The translations under genes were made by a program, and so were the position numbers. This document shows, piece by piece, positions 18,339 through 27,350 of a DNA stretch of 33,172 bases. Where the stretch lies: contig JALOTJ010000036.1 of the NCBI GenBank assembly GCA_025457965.1, positions 1 through 33,172 on the forward strand, written 5' to 3'. The DNA comes from Spirochaetota bacterium (GTDB lineage Bacteria; Spirochaetota; UBA4802; UBA5368). Below the pieces are notes generated by a model, which was given only the letters and a program-made list of their open reading frames with translations, made no database searches and was not told the DNA's origin. Each line of letters begins with the position of its first letter. The first letter of the stretch is position 1.

Positions 18339-20033
18339 ATGAGCGGATTGAGCGTAAGCATTACCATCTTCGGGGGGCTCGGCCTTTTCCTGTTCGGGAT
18401 GAAGATCATGAGCGAGTCGCTGCAGATGGCGGCCGGCGACCGGATGAAGTCGATACTCTCTACGGTGACCAGCCGCCCCATCGCCGGGGTATTTACCGGT
18501 ATAGTCATAACTTCCATCATACAGTCGTCAAGCGCGACCACCGTCATGCTGGTGAGCTTCGTCAGCGCCGGGCTCATCACTTTGCAGCAGTCCGTGGGCA
18601 TTATCTTCGGCGCGAACATCGGCACCACGGTCACCGGCTGGCTGGTCGCCATATTCGGCTTCAAGGTAAAGATCGCGGTATTCGCGCTGCCGGCCATCGG
18701 GTTCGGTTTTTTTATACGGTTTTTGAACAACGAGAGGCTGCAGCAATACGGCGAGGTGCTCCTCGGCTTCGGCGTGCTCTTTCTGGGACTCGACGTGATG
18801 AGCGGCGCGATGAAGGACCTTCGGGGTTCCGAAGGCGTCATGAATTTCATGGCCGGCTATATGGCCGACAGCACCGGAAGGATGCTCCTGGTTGTCGCCG
18901 TCGGCACCGCGGTCACCATGCTCCTGCAGTCGTCGAGCGCGACCATGGCGATGACCATGACGCTGGCGGTGCACGGGCTTGTCGATTTCCAGACCGCCTG
19001 TGCGCTGATTCTCGGGGAGAACGTGGGCACCACCATTACGGCCAATATCGCCGCCGTGGGGGCCTCGAGCGATGCGAAACGCGCGGCGCGGGTGCACCTT
19101 CTGTTCAACCTGCTCGGAATTGCCTGGATGACGGCGGTGTTCAGCTGGCTCTTCGTGCCGATGGTTGATTATGTCGTGCCGGGCGATCCCCATGCGGTTG
19201 ATCACGCTGAGCGCGCCGTCGCGATTGCGAGCCATCTGGCGGCCTTCCACACGATGTTCAATATCTGTAATACCATAATATTTTTTCCGTTCGCCGGTGT
19301 GCTGGTAAGCCTGGCGACGCGCATGGTCCCGGCGGGCAGGGCCGCCGACCCCGACGCGTTTCATCTCAAGTATATCAGCACCTCGCTCATATCAACCCCA
19401 TCCATCAACATCAACCAGGCGCGCCTCGAGATACGCCATATGGCGCAGATCGTCCTGGAGATGTTCGATATGGTGATGGACGTGTTCCACAAGCCGACCG
19501 ACAAGCTCGGCGCGGTCGTCGAGGAGGTGGGCCGCAAGGAAAACGTCGTGGACCGCCTCGAGAAGGACATCTCGGACTTCCTGGTGCGTTCCTCGCAGCA
19601 GAACCTGTCCCAGGAGCAGAGCCAGTCGATTTCGGCGATGCTGCACATGGTCAACGAGATGGAGCGCATGGGGGACCACTGCGAATCGCTGCTTCGGTAT
19701 ACCAGGCGAAAGTACGACGGCGGGATCGAGTTTACCGAACAGGCCATGAAGGAGATAGACGAGATCGCCGGCAAGGTGCGGGAGTTCCTCGTGCTGTTGA
19801 ACGACAACATCATGGCCGACCGGCCGAACATCCTGCCGCGCGCCAGGGTGATCGAGGACAGGATCGACGAGCTCCGCCGCATTCTAAAAAAAGGGCACAT
19901 TCAGCGGCTCAACCAGGGGGTCTGCGACGTTCCTTCCGGCCTCATCTTCATCGACATGCTCACGAGCTTCGAGAAGATAGGCGACCATGCCTTCAATGTG
20001 GCCGAGGGGGTCGACGGTGCCCGCGTGTTCTGA
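18339..20033 (+). CDS. Na/Pi cotransporter family protein with C-terminal PhoU-like domain
   Basis: GLGLFLFGMKIMSESLQ, two inverted QSSSATT / LQSSSATMAM repeats, GANIGTTVTGWL and GENVGTTITANIAA; C-terminal PhoU-like helices (MVNEMERMGDHCESLLRY). Confidence 0.94.
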   Translation: MSGLSVSITIFGGLGLFLFGMKIMSESLQMAAGDRMKSILSTVTSRPIAGVFTGIVITSIIQSSSATTVMLVSFVSAGLITLQQSVGIIFGANIGTTVTGWLVAIFGFKVKIAVFALPAIGFGFFIRFLNNERLQQYGEVLLGFGVLFLGLDVMSGAMKDLRGSEGVMNFMAGYMADSTGRMLLVVAVGTAVTMLLQSSSATMAMTMTLAVHGLVDFQTACALILGENVGTTITANIAAVGASSDAKRAARVHLLFNLLGIAWMTAVFSWLFVPMVDYVVPGDPHAVDHAERAVAIASHLAAFHTMFNICNTIIFFPFAGVLVSLATRMVPAGRAADPDAFHLKYISTSLISTPSININQARLEIRHMAQIVLEMFDMVMDVFHKPTDKLGAVVEEVGRKENVVDRLEKDISDFLVRSSQQNLSQEQSQSISAMLHMVNEMERMGDHCESLLRYTRRKYDGGIEFTEQAMKEIDEIAGKVREFLVLLNDNIMADRPNILPRARVIEDRIDELRRILKKGHIQRLNQGVCDVPSGLIFIDMLTSFEKIGDHAFNVAEGVDGARVF

Positions 20034-20048
20034 CGGGTCCGTTATGCG

Positions 20049-22892
20049 TCATATTTTCAGGTATTTCTTCTCCATCTCCGCGGGCGGGATCGGTCTGCTG
20101 TAATAATACCCCTGGATGAAATCGCAAGCGAGCTCGCGGAGGATTTCGAGCTGCTCGCGCGTCTCGATGCCCTCGGCGACGGTGCGGAGATTGAGCGAGT
20201 GCGCCATTAAAATGATGGCCGAGACGATCGCCCGGCTGTCAGGGTCGGAGACGATGTCGCGGATAAAAGAAATGTCAATTTTAAGGTTGTCCAGCGGATA
20301 CCGCTTGAGGTAGCCGAGCGAGGAATAGCCGGTTCCGAAGTCGTCGATCGAGACCGTAAAGCCTGCTTTGCGCAGGGCCTCGAGGGTCGTTCGCGTAAAT
20401 TCAGGATCCCTCATGAAGGTGCTCTCGGTGATTTCGAGCGTCAACATCGATGGACTCGCGCCGCACTCGCCGACCAGCGCGATCAGCCTCTCCGCGAAAT
20501 CCTTCTGCCGGAACTGCAGCGGCGAAATGTTAATCGCAACGGGCACCGTCTCGAGGCCTTTATCGCGCCACTCTCGTAGCTGGCGGCACGCCTTTTCCAC
20601 CACCATATCACCCACCGGGAGAATGAGCCCCGATTCCTCGAGCACCGGAATGAAACGGACGGGCGATACCGAACCGAGCTCGCCGCTGTTCCACCGGAGG
20701 AGGGACTCCATGCCGGCGATCGCCTCGGTCGATGCGGAGAAATAGGGCTGGTAGTGAAGCTCAAATTCGTTGGAAGCGATAGCGTTCCTGAGCAGGGCCT
20801 CCATGTTTAGAAACTCGGAGGCCTTTTCGTTGAGGTCGGTCGTATAAAACCGGTACGTGTTGCCCTGGTTTTTCGCCCGCGCCATTGCGATGTCGGCGTT
20901 CTGTAAAAGGACCCGCGCGTCGTCGCCGTCGTCGGGGCATATCGATACGCCCATGCTTGCCGTAAGGACAATGTCCTTTCCGTTGATACTTATTGGCTCC
21001 GAGATGATGTTACGGAGCTTCTCGGTCATGAGAATGAGGTCGTCCTGGCGCGCCACGTCGGCGAGGATGAGGGCAAACTCGTCGCTGCCGGAACGCGCCA
21101 GGGTGTCCCCCTCGCGGATTGAGCCGCCGATCCTTTTCGACAGTACTCGCAGGACTTCGTCGCCGGCGCTCATGCCGAAGACGTCGTTGAGAAATTTGAA
21201 GCGGTCGATGTCGAGCAGTATCACCGCCACCACGCGCTCCTTGTATTCGGCCCGCGCGATGGCCTGCCCCAGCCGGTCGATGAAGAGGCTGCGGTTGGGG
21301 AGCTCCGTGAGCAGGTCGTAAAAGGAAAGAAAATTGAGCCGCTCCTCCATGGCGAGTTTTTCGGTGACGTCCCTTCCCGTCGCGAGCAGTTGGAGGATGG
21401 CACCCGCCGGATCCCTGACCGGCGAGATTGTCGTATCGAGATGGATGAGCTCTCCGGTCTTTTTTCTGTTGGTGAACAGCGCGGTATAATTCTGTCCCGA
21501 CAGGGCCGTATCCCAGAGGGCCCGGTAGAACGCTTCGTCGTGCATTCCGGATTTCCACAGGCGCGGGTTTTTGCCGATCAGTTCTTCGCGGGAGTAGCCG
21601 GTCAGCGCGCACACGGTATCATTGGCGTATTCAATGGTCCCGATGCTGTCGGTGATGACGATCCAGTCGCTCGACTGCTCAACGGCCATGGAGAGCTTGC
21701 GCATGTCCCTTTCGGTGGCGAGCCGTTCGGTAATGTCACGGATGAATCCTACGTAGATCGGCGCACCTTCGCGGTTTATCCGCGAGAGGCCGAGCTCGAC
21801 CGGGAAGATGCTTCCGTCCGCACGGTATGCGTTCGTCTCGACGCGACGGTTGAGATATGACGCGACGGCATGCTCGATCCATTCCTGCCGTCCATCCCCG
21901 GCTTTGTCGCCGACCGGATTGAAAAGCTGTGCCGCGTGCTCACCGATGATCTCTTCCGGCCTGTATCCGAACATCATCGAGGCGGCGGGGTTGAATTCGA
22001 GGATCATGCCGTCTTCGCCGAAGAATGTGATGATCGCGTCGAGCGCGGATTGGAGAATCGCGGCGCGGCTGAGCTCGATCTCGTGGAGGTTGCGCTCCGC
22101 GGACTTGCGTCCGGAAATGTCAAACACGATGCCTTCGTATATTCGCTCGCGCTTTCCGCTGCCGACCACCCGCGCGGTAATGGAAACCCATATCCTGCTT
22201 GAGTCGCGCCGCAGGAGCTCGGTCTCGTAATTGTCGACAGAGGAGTTTCGGATCAGCTTTTTCAGGAATTCACGCCGTTTCTTATCATCGGCGAAAAGAT
22301 GCGTACCGATGTTCGCCACTGCGCTCCCGAGCTCATCGACCGAGTCGTAGTCGAGCATATGCGCGAGCGTGGAATTGGCGGTGACGATTCCGCCGTCGGC
22401 CGTACCCTGAAAGATGCCCACCACGGAATTTTCGAAGAGCGTCCGGTAGCGCTCCTCGCTTTCCATCACGCGCATTTCGAGATGGTGCTTGTGGAGCGCG
22501 ATGCCGATATTCGCCAGGAGTTCGCGCCGCTCGAAAGGCTTGAGTATATAGCCGTACGAGCCCGCGAATTTAAGTTTCTCGATTGTTTCGGTGTCGGAAT
22601 ACGCGGTAAGAAATATGACGGGGATATGGGACTCGGCCTGTATGCGGCGGGCGGCCTCGATGCCGTCCATCTCACCCTGCAGCAGGATGTCCATGAGCAC
22701 CAGGGATGGGTTGTCCTCACGCGCGGCGCGCACGGCCTCTTCCCCGGAACCGATGATACCGCTGATCTGGTAGCCGAAGCCTATCAGGGTGTGCCTGAGG
22801 TCCTCCGCGGTGAGCGCTTCGTCCTCTACTATCAGAATCCGGACCTGCTCCATTTCAGGCGCTTTCCCCGGTGAGTCCTCCCGGTGGTGCAT
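20049..22892 (-). CDS. Receiver - PAS (x3) - GGDEF - EAL multidomain c-di-GMP signalling protein
   Basis: Receiver (LIVEDE, VLMDILLQGEMDG, LTAYSD, LKPFE); PAS repeats; GGDEF variant ARSGSDEFALILAD; EAL domain (GMESLLRW, INISPLQF, EITEST, DDFGTGYSSLGYLKRYPLDNLKID). Start chosen downstream of the predicted -10. Confidence 0.92.
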   Translation of the reverse strand: MHHREDSPGKAPEMEQVRILIVEDEALTAEDLRHTLIGFGYQISGIIGSGEEAVRAAREDNPSLVLMDILLQGEMDGIEAARRIQAESHIPVIFLTAYSDTETIEKLKFAGSYGYILKPFERRELLANIGIALHKHHLEMRVMESEERYRTLFENSVVGIFQGTADGGIVTANSTLAHMLDYDSVDELGSAVANIGTHLFADDKKRREFLKKLIRNSSVDNYETELLRRDSSRIWVSITARVVGSGKRERIYEGIVFDISGRKSAERNLHEIELSRAAILQSALDAIITFFGEDGMILEFNPAASMMFGYRPEEIIGEHAAQLFNPVGDKAGDGRQEWIEHAVASYLNRRVETNAYRADGSIFPVELGLSRINREGAPIYVGFIRDITERLATERDMRKLSMAVEQSSDWIVITDSIGTIEYANDTVCALTGYSREELIGKNPRLWKSGMHDEAFYRALWDTALSGQNYTALFTNRKKTGELIHLDTTISPVRDPAGAILQLLATGRDVTEKLAMEERLNFLSFYDLLTELPNRSLFIDRLGQAIARAEYKERVVAVILLDIDRFKFLNDVFGMSAGDEVLRVLSKRIGGSIREGDTLARSGSDEFALILADVARQDDLILMTEKLRNIISEPISINGKDIVLTASMGVSICPDDGDDARVLLQNADIAMARAKNQGNTYRFYTTDLNEKASEFLNMEALLRNAIASNEFELHYQPYFSASTEAIAGMESLLRWNSGELGSVSPVRFIPVLEESGLILPVGDMVVEKACRQLREWRDKGLETVPVAINISPLQFRQKDFAERLIALVGECGASPSMLTLEITESTFMRDPEFTRTTLEALRKAGFTVSIDDFGTGYSSLGYLKRYPLDNLKIDISFIRDIVSDPDSRAIVSAIILMAHSLNLRTVAEGIETREQLEILRELACDFIQGYYYSRPIPPAEMEKKYLKI

Positions 22893-22962
22893 TCGAATGT
22901 CCTCGGGGTTTCGATGATTGTATCGCCCATCCCGCAACGTTAGCCGTGCGGCCGGACTCTTC

Positions 22963-22990
22963 ATTATAGGTGCTTTGAATGCAATGTCAA
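22963..22990 (-). promoter_or_regulatory. Consensus sigma70-type promoter for the receiver-PAS-GGDEF-EAL gene
   Basis: On minus strand: TTGACA (22985-22990), 16-bp spacer, TATAAT (22963-22968). Confidence 0.7.
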
Positions 22991-23053
22991 ATCAATATTT
23001 GCCCGCAGTTGCGCGGTGGCGGAGCCGGTAAAGGAGGTCGGATGGATGAGATA

Positions 23054-23087
23054 CGGAGCGCAGCGGCGGCGATACCGCGGCGCTCCG
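23054..23087 (-). terminator. GC-rich hairpin downstream of the acyl-CoA dehydrogenase gene (possible terminator, no U-tract)
   Basis: CGGAGCGC ... GCGCTCCG 8-bp inverted repeat with inner GCGG/CCGC, just 3' of the stop at 23097. Confidence 0.35.
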
Positions 23088-23096
23088 GAAAGCGCG

Positions 23097-24794
23097 TCAG
23101 TCGTTCATCGTATACTGGCCCTTCATCGCGTACACGTGTTCCTTCCAGATTTTGTCGAAACGCGCGGCGTTGACGACGGGTTTCATGATCATCTTCAGGC
23201 AGATTTCCTGCTGCTTGTCGTTCGCCGAGGGCTTGGAGTACAGCTGCAGGGCATACTTCGAGAAGTCGCGCACCATGAAGTCAAAGATCTGGTCGATGAG
23301 GTCGTCCTCGATGGTGTAAAACTTCTTGTTTTCGAGAATAAGCTGTCCGTATGCCACCAGCGTGAACAGCTCGCCAATGATGAGCAGGAAGTCGATGTCC
23401 TTGCTCTGCTCCTCGGAGGGCGTTGCCGTTGCCAGGAACTCCTTGAGCACCTCGATCTGCTTTTTGAAGACGTCGACGTTGGGGATGTTCACGCTGTTAT
23501 AGGCCATGTTGTAGTCGTGGAACTGGATCTTGCCCAGTCCCTTCGTGGGGCCCTGGTCGAAGAGGAAGTCGTCGTTCTTCGCGTCGCGCCGCTGCGGCAC
23601 CTCGGGGAACTGGCCCGGGTTGAAGAAATAGTTGGCCATGAACTTGATGATCAGCGCCATGTTGACGTGCACGGTGCCCTCGAGCTTCGGCAGCGCCCTG
23701 ATGTCGCGCGCGGCCATGTGGAAGTAGGTGTCCTTCTCGAAGCCCCTGGCTGCTATGATGTCCCAGAGGAGGTTTATGACCTCCTCGCCCTGGGTGGTGA
23801 CTTTCATCTTCACCATGGGGTTGAAGAGGAGGTAGCGCTTGTCGGTGGCGCTCGCCGAGCGCATGTAGTCGGTGGCGCGCAGCGCGAAGAGTTTCATCGC
23901 CGTAAGGCGGCAGTAGGCGTCGGTGAAGAGCTGTTTGATGTGCGGGAAGTCCGTCACGAACTTGCCGTAGAGGTTGCGGTTGGCGGCGTGTTCCATCGCC
24001 TCGTAAAAGCAATGCGTGGCGATGCCGATCGAGCCCCATCCCAGGTTAAACTTGCAGACGTTGATGGTGTTCAGCGAGGCGTCCCAGGCGTCGCGTCCCT
24101 TGTCGGTTATATCGGCATCGGTGATGGGATAGTCGTGCAGCACGTACTCGGCCACGTACGACTGGCTCTCGATGACGTTCTTCACGCACTCGTACTTCTC
24201 GTGCTGGGAGTCGACCACGAAGAAGACGTAGTCGCCGGTGTCGGCCATCTTGGCGAAGGTCGAGACCATGGCCGCCTTGTTGCCGTTGCCGATGTAGTAC
24301 TTGTCGCCGTTGGCGCGATAGGTGCCGTCGCCCTGCGGGTAGAGCATCATGTCGCTGGAGTAGATGTCGGCGCCGTGCTCCTTCTCCGAGAGGCCGAAGG
24401 CGAAGATGGCGCCCTCTTTAAGGAGTTTGGCCGCGCGCTGTTTGATCTCCTGGTTCTTGCCGATCCAGATCGGCCCCAGCCCCAGCGCCGAGACCTGGAA
24501 GGTGTACCAGTAGGCCAGGCCATAGAAGCCGAGGATCTCGGCGTAGTCGGTGATGCGCGTTGTGTCCCAGCGGGAATCGGCGTCGCCGTAGCCCGCGGGT
24601 GTAAAGAGCGCCTTGAATATGCCCTCCTTCTTCTGGAACTCGAGGAAGTCCTCGTACCAGACGTACTTGTGCTCGTCGTCGAGTACCTTCGCCAGGCCCT
24701 TCTTCTCGAAAAACTCTATCGTCTTCAACATGATCTGCTTCGTCTTTTCGTCCGGGTAGGTGGTGGCGAACTTTTTTGGATTGAGTAGGATCAT
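23097..24794 (-). CDS. Acyl-CoA dehydrogenase family protein (long form, 565 aa)
   Basis: FAFGLSEKEHGADIYSSDMMLYPQGDGTYRANGDKYYIGNGNKA, FNLGWGSIGIATHCFYEAMEHAANRNLYGKFVTDFPHIKQLFTDAYCRLTAMKLFALRATDYM; SD AAGGAG at the ATG. Confidence 0.88.
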   Translation of the reverse strand: MILLNPKKFATTYPDEKTKQIMLKTIEFFEKKGLAKVLDDEHKYVWYEDFLEFQKKEGIFKALFTPAGYGDADSRWDTTRITDYAEILGFYGLAYWYTFQVSALGLGPIWIGKNQEIKQRAAKLLKEGAIFAFGLSEKEHGADIYSSDMMLYPQGDGTYRANGDKYYIGNGNKAAMVSTFAKMADTGDYVFFVVDSQHEKYECVKNVIESQSYVAEYVLHDYPITDADITDKGRDAWDASLNTINVCKFNLGWGSIGIATHCFYEAMEHAANRNLYGKFVTDFPHIKQLFTDAYCRLTAMKLFALRATDYMRSASATDKRYLLFNPMVKMKVTTQGEEVINLLWDIIAARGFEKDTYFHMAARDIRALPKLEGTVHVNMALIIKFMANYFFNPGQFPEVPQRRDAKNDDFLFDQGPTKGLGKIQFHDYNMAYNSVNIPNVDVFKKQIEVLKEFLATATPSEEQSKDIDFLLIIGELFTLVAYGQLILENKKFYTIEDDLIDQIFDFMVRDFSKYALQLYSKPSANDKQQEICLKMIMKPVVNAARFDKIWKEHVYAMKGQYTMND

Positions 24795-24998
24795 GGCAGG
24801 CTCCTTTATTTAAATTGGATGGGGATATGATTTCCCCCTCTGTGCTTCTGTCAAGACGAAAACAATGTTTCCATTTGAGGCTTATTATGGCAATAAAGTT
24901 TTCTCTTGCCCCTTCGATGAAATTGTAGCATATGGATGGATAAACGCAATTATTTATACCTTGTGCCCCGGAGGGATTTGCCGCGCCGGAGATGATCT

Positions 24999-25018
24999 CA
25001 AGGGGTCGCGGCCCCTTG
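24999..25018. repeat. 20-nt palindrome, copy 1 (CAAGGGGTCGCGGCCCCTTG)
   Basis: Inverted repeat CAAGGGG/CCCCTTG; same outer sequence as 25058-25077, both followed by CTC. Confidence 0.6.
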
Positions 25019-25057
25019 CTCCGGGGTGAAGCGGCCGGTCAACGCCGGCGGCGGATA

Positions 25058-25077
25058 CAAGGGGCTCCAGCCCCTTG
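25058..25077. repeat. 20-nt palindrome, copy 2 (CAAGGGGCTCCAGCCCCTTG)
   Basis: 9-bp perfect inverted repeat CAAGGGGCT/AGCCCCTTG. Confidence 0.65.
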
Positions 25078-25252
25078 CTCTGTGCGGACGGTACCGTTTG
25101 CACCATTGGGCCAGCTTCTGATCGGAGAAAGGAGTGCCACGCGTCGCGCGGCCGCTTGAGGCCCGCACACCCGAAAATGGTTGACTGTTCGCCCCGTTGG
25201 GCCACACTGCAGGGGCGGCCAACGCCGCAAAACGACCGGTCCGGAGAATCGC

Positions 25253-26224
25253 ATGTATACCGATATACGACCCCGCCGCCTTCGCACAAACCCTGCCGTG
25301 CGTGACCTTGTCGCGGAGACCTCCATCGATAAAAAACGCCTCATCATGCCGCACTTCGTGACCGAAGCCGGCCCCGATCGCGCGCCGATAGCCTCCATGC
25401 CGGGCATCGACCGCGTTTCGATCGAGAATCTCCTGCGCGACGCCGAGGCCGACCTGAAGCTCGGTATCGCGTACGTCCTGCTCTTCGGCATCCCGGCGGC
25501 GAAGGACGAGGCGGCCTCGGGCGCGTACGCCGTCGAGGGCGTGGTCCAGCGCGCGGTGCGGGCGCTGAAGAGCCGCATGCCCGGGCTCTGCGTCGTCACC
25601 GACGTGTGCCTGTGCGAATACATGAGCCACGGGCACTGCGGCATCGTCAAGGACGGCAGGGTGCTGAACGATCCCACGCTCGAGCTCCTGGCGCGCACGG
25701 CGGTCTCGCACGCGGAGGCCGGGGCCGACATCGTCGCCCCCTCGGACATGATGGACGGCCGCGTGGCCGCCATCCGCGACGCGCTGGATCAAAACGGTCT
25801 TATCGACACGCCCATACTCTCGTACGCTGCCAAGTACGCCTCGGCCTTCTACGGGCCCTTCCGCGACGCCGCGGGGAGCGCGCCGCAGTTCGGCGACCGG
25901 CGGAGTTACCAGATGGACTGCCGCAACGCGCTGGAGGCGGAGAAGGAGGTTATGCTCGACATCGACGAGGGGGCGGACATCGTGATGGTGAAGCCGGCGC
26001 TGGCGTACCTGGACATCATCCGGCGCGTGCGCGAGATCGTCAACGTGCCGGTGTGCGCCTACAACGTGAGCGGCGAGTATTCCATGGTGAAGGCCGCCGC
26101 GAAGCTCGGCTACGCCGACGAGCGGATGCTGGTCACCGAGATCCTCACCGGGATATTCCGCGCGGGCGCGGACATGGTGATAAGCTACCACACGCGCGAC
26201 ATCTTCCGTCAGGGCTGGCTGTAG
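25253..26224 (+). CDS. hemB: Delta-aminolevulinic acid dehydratase (porphobilinogen synthase)
   Basis: RPRRLRTNPAVRDLVAET, LIMPHFV, VVTDVCLCEYMSHGHCGI, VAPSDMMDGRV, YAAKYASAFYGPFRDAAGS, SYQMDCRNALEA, MVKPALAYLDIIRRV; SD CGGAG before ATG 25253. Confidence 0.97.
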   Translation: MYTDIRPRRLRTNPAVRDLVAETSIDKKRLIMPHFVTEAGPDRAPIASMPGIDRVSIENLLRDAEADLKLGIAYVLLFGIPAAKDEAASGAYAVEGVVQRAVRALKSRMPGLCVVTDVCLCEYMSHGHCGIVKDGRVLNDPTLELLARTAVSHAEAGADIVAPSDMMDGRVAAIRDALDQNGLIDTPILSYAAKYASAFYGPFRDAAGSAPQFGDRRSYQMDCRNALEAEKEVMLDIDEGADIVMVKPALAYLDIIRRVREIVNVPVCAYNVSGEYSMVKAAAKLGYADERMLVTEILTGIFRAGADMVISYHTRDIFRQGWL

Positions 26225-26234
26225 GGCGCCCGGC

Positions 26235-27066
26235 GTGGCACCTCGCCCGGCGAAAACTGAACGAGGCCTGTCCGTCACCTGGATGGGTACGGCGGGCTTC
26301 CTCGTCGCCGACGGGCGCGACTCGTTCTACATCGACCCCTATGTAAGCCGTTATTCGCTCTTCCGCGTGCTCGCAGGCCTTCCGCTCCCGCCGCGCGTCG
26401 ACCTGGTGCGCCGCTGGATCGGCCTGACCGGCGGCGCATCGGCACGGGCCGTCATCGTCAGCCATTCGCACTTCGACCACGCCCTCGACGCGCCCTTCTT
26501 CGCGAGGGAGACCGGCGCCGTGCTCGTCGGCGCGGAGAGCGCCGCGAACGTCGGCCGGGGCGCCGGGCTCGGCGAGCGCTCGATCAAATCCGTCCGCCCG
26601 GGCGACGCCGTCCGCGTCGGCGCATTCACCGTCCGCTTCGTCGAGAGCGTCCACGGCTTCGGCCTCTTCGGCCGCACGCCGTATCCCGGTGCCATCGAAA
26701 AGCCGCTTTCGCCCCCCGCCCCGCACGGTCTTCTCGCTCGCAATCGAGCATCCACGGGGCACGCTGGTGCACCACGGCAGCGCCGGGTATTTCCCGGGGA
26801 TGTTTCGCGAACTGCAAGCCGACGTGATTCTGTTGTGCATCGCCGGAAGGGGGAAGACCGGGGCGTACCTGGAAAACACCGCCGTCGCCTGTTGCGCGAA
26901 AACGGTCATTCCGATGCACTTCGATGATTTCTTCAGGCCGCTCGACGCGCAACCCCGGCACCTGCCCATCGTGCGGATGAAGGAGTTTGTCCGCACGGCC
27001 GCGGCGCTGTGCGCCGATACGCGCGTTGTGGTTCCCGAAGCGGGACGCGCGATCGACCTGGCGTGA
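26235..27066 (+). pseudogene. Metallo-beta-lactamase-fold hydrolase, frameshifted (or sequencing indel) at a C-run
   Basis: N-terminal frame carries SHSHFDHALDAPFF; the protein continues in another frame from about 26712 (RTVFSLAIEHPRGTLVHHGSAGYF...IPMHFDDFF). Removing one C from C6 at 26712-26717 joins the frames. Confidence 0.75.
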
Positions 27067-27069
27067 GGC

Positions 27070-27252
27070 CTAGCGCGACTGCGAGGCGCTCGCCGAAGGG
27101 GTGTTCCAGTCGCAGCGCGAGCACTTCACGTCGCGGTACTTGTAGACCGCGCCGCTCGAGGTGCGCACCACGGCGGCCATCACCAGCGACTCGCACCTGG
27201 GGCAATGCTTGGAGATGATCTCGTAATCGTTCTGCTGTATAGTTTCACTCAT
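27070..27252 (-). CDS. Small zinc-ribbon protein (60 aa)
   Basis: Two CXXC motifs (CPRC...CSRC); start at CAT 27250-27252; the longer listed ORF has an unsupported N-terminus. Confidence 0.6.
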   Translation of the reverse strand: MSETIQQNDYEIISKHCPRCESLVMAAVVRTSSGAVYKYRDVKCSRCDWNTPSASASQSR

Positions 27253-27350
27253 TGTTTTCCTCGTTCGAATACTATACCGCCATTTTATCCGGAAGATAAA
27301 AATAAACGGTAAAAAAAAGGTTAAAACGCCGTTTGCGGCCCGGATATGCC

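Noticed and set aside
23016-24788. 590-aa plus-strand ORF
   Set aside because: Entirely antisense to the well-supported acyl-CoA dehydrogenase (565 aa); long stop-free antisense frames are expected from high GC3 codon bias, and the translation shows low-complexity V/L/E/H composition without recognisable motifs.
24999-25077. CRISPR-like pair of repeats
   Set aside because: Only two palindromic copies, differing internally, with one GC-rich spacer and no cas genes; better described as REP-like hairpins.
24954-25289. 111-aa minus ORF in the hemB upstream region
   Set aside because: Spans the palindromic repeats and hemB start; no motifs, more likely a chance frame through a non-coding element.
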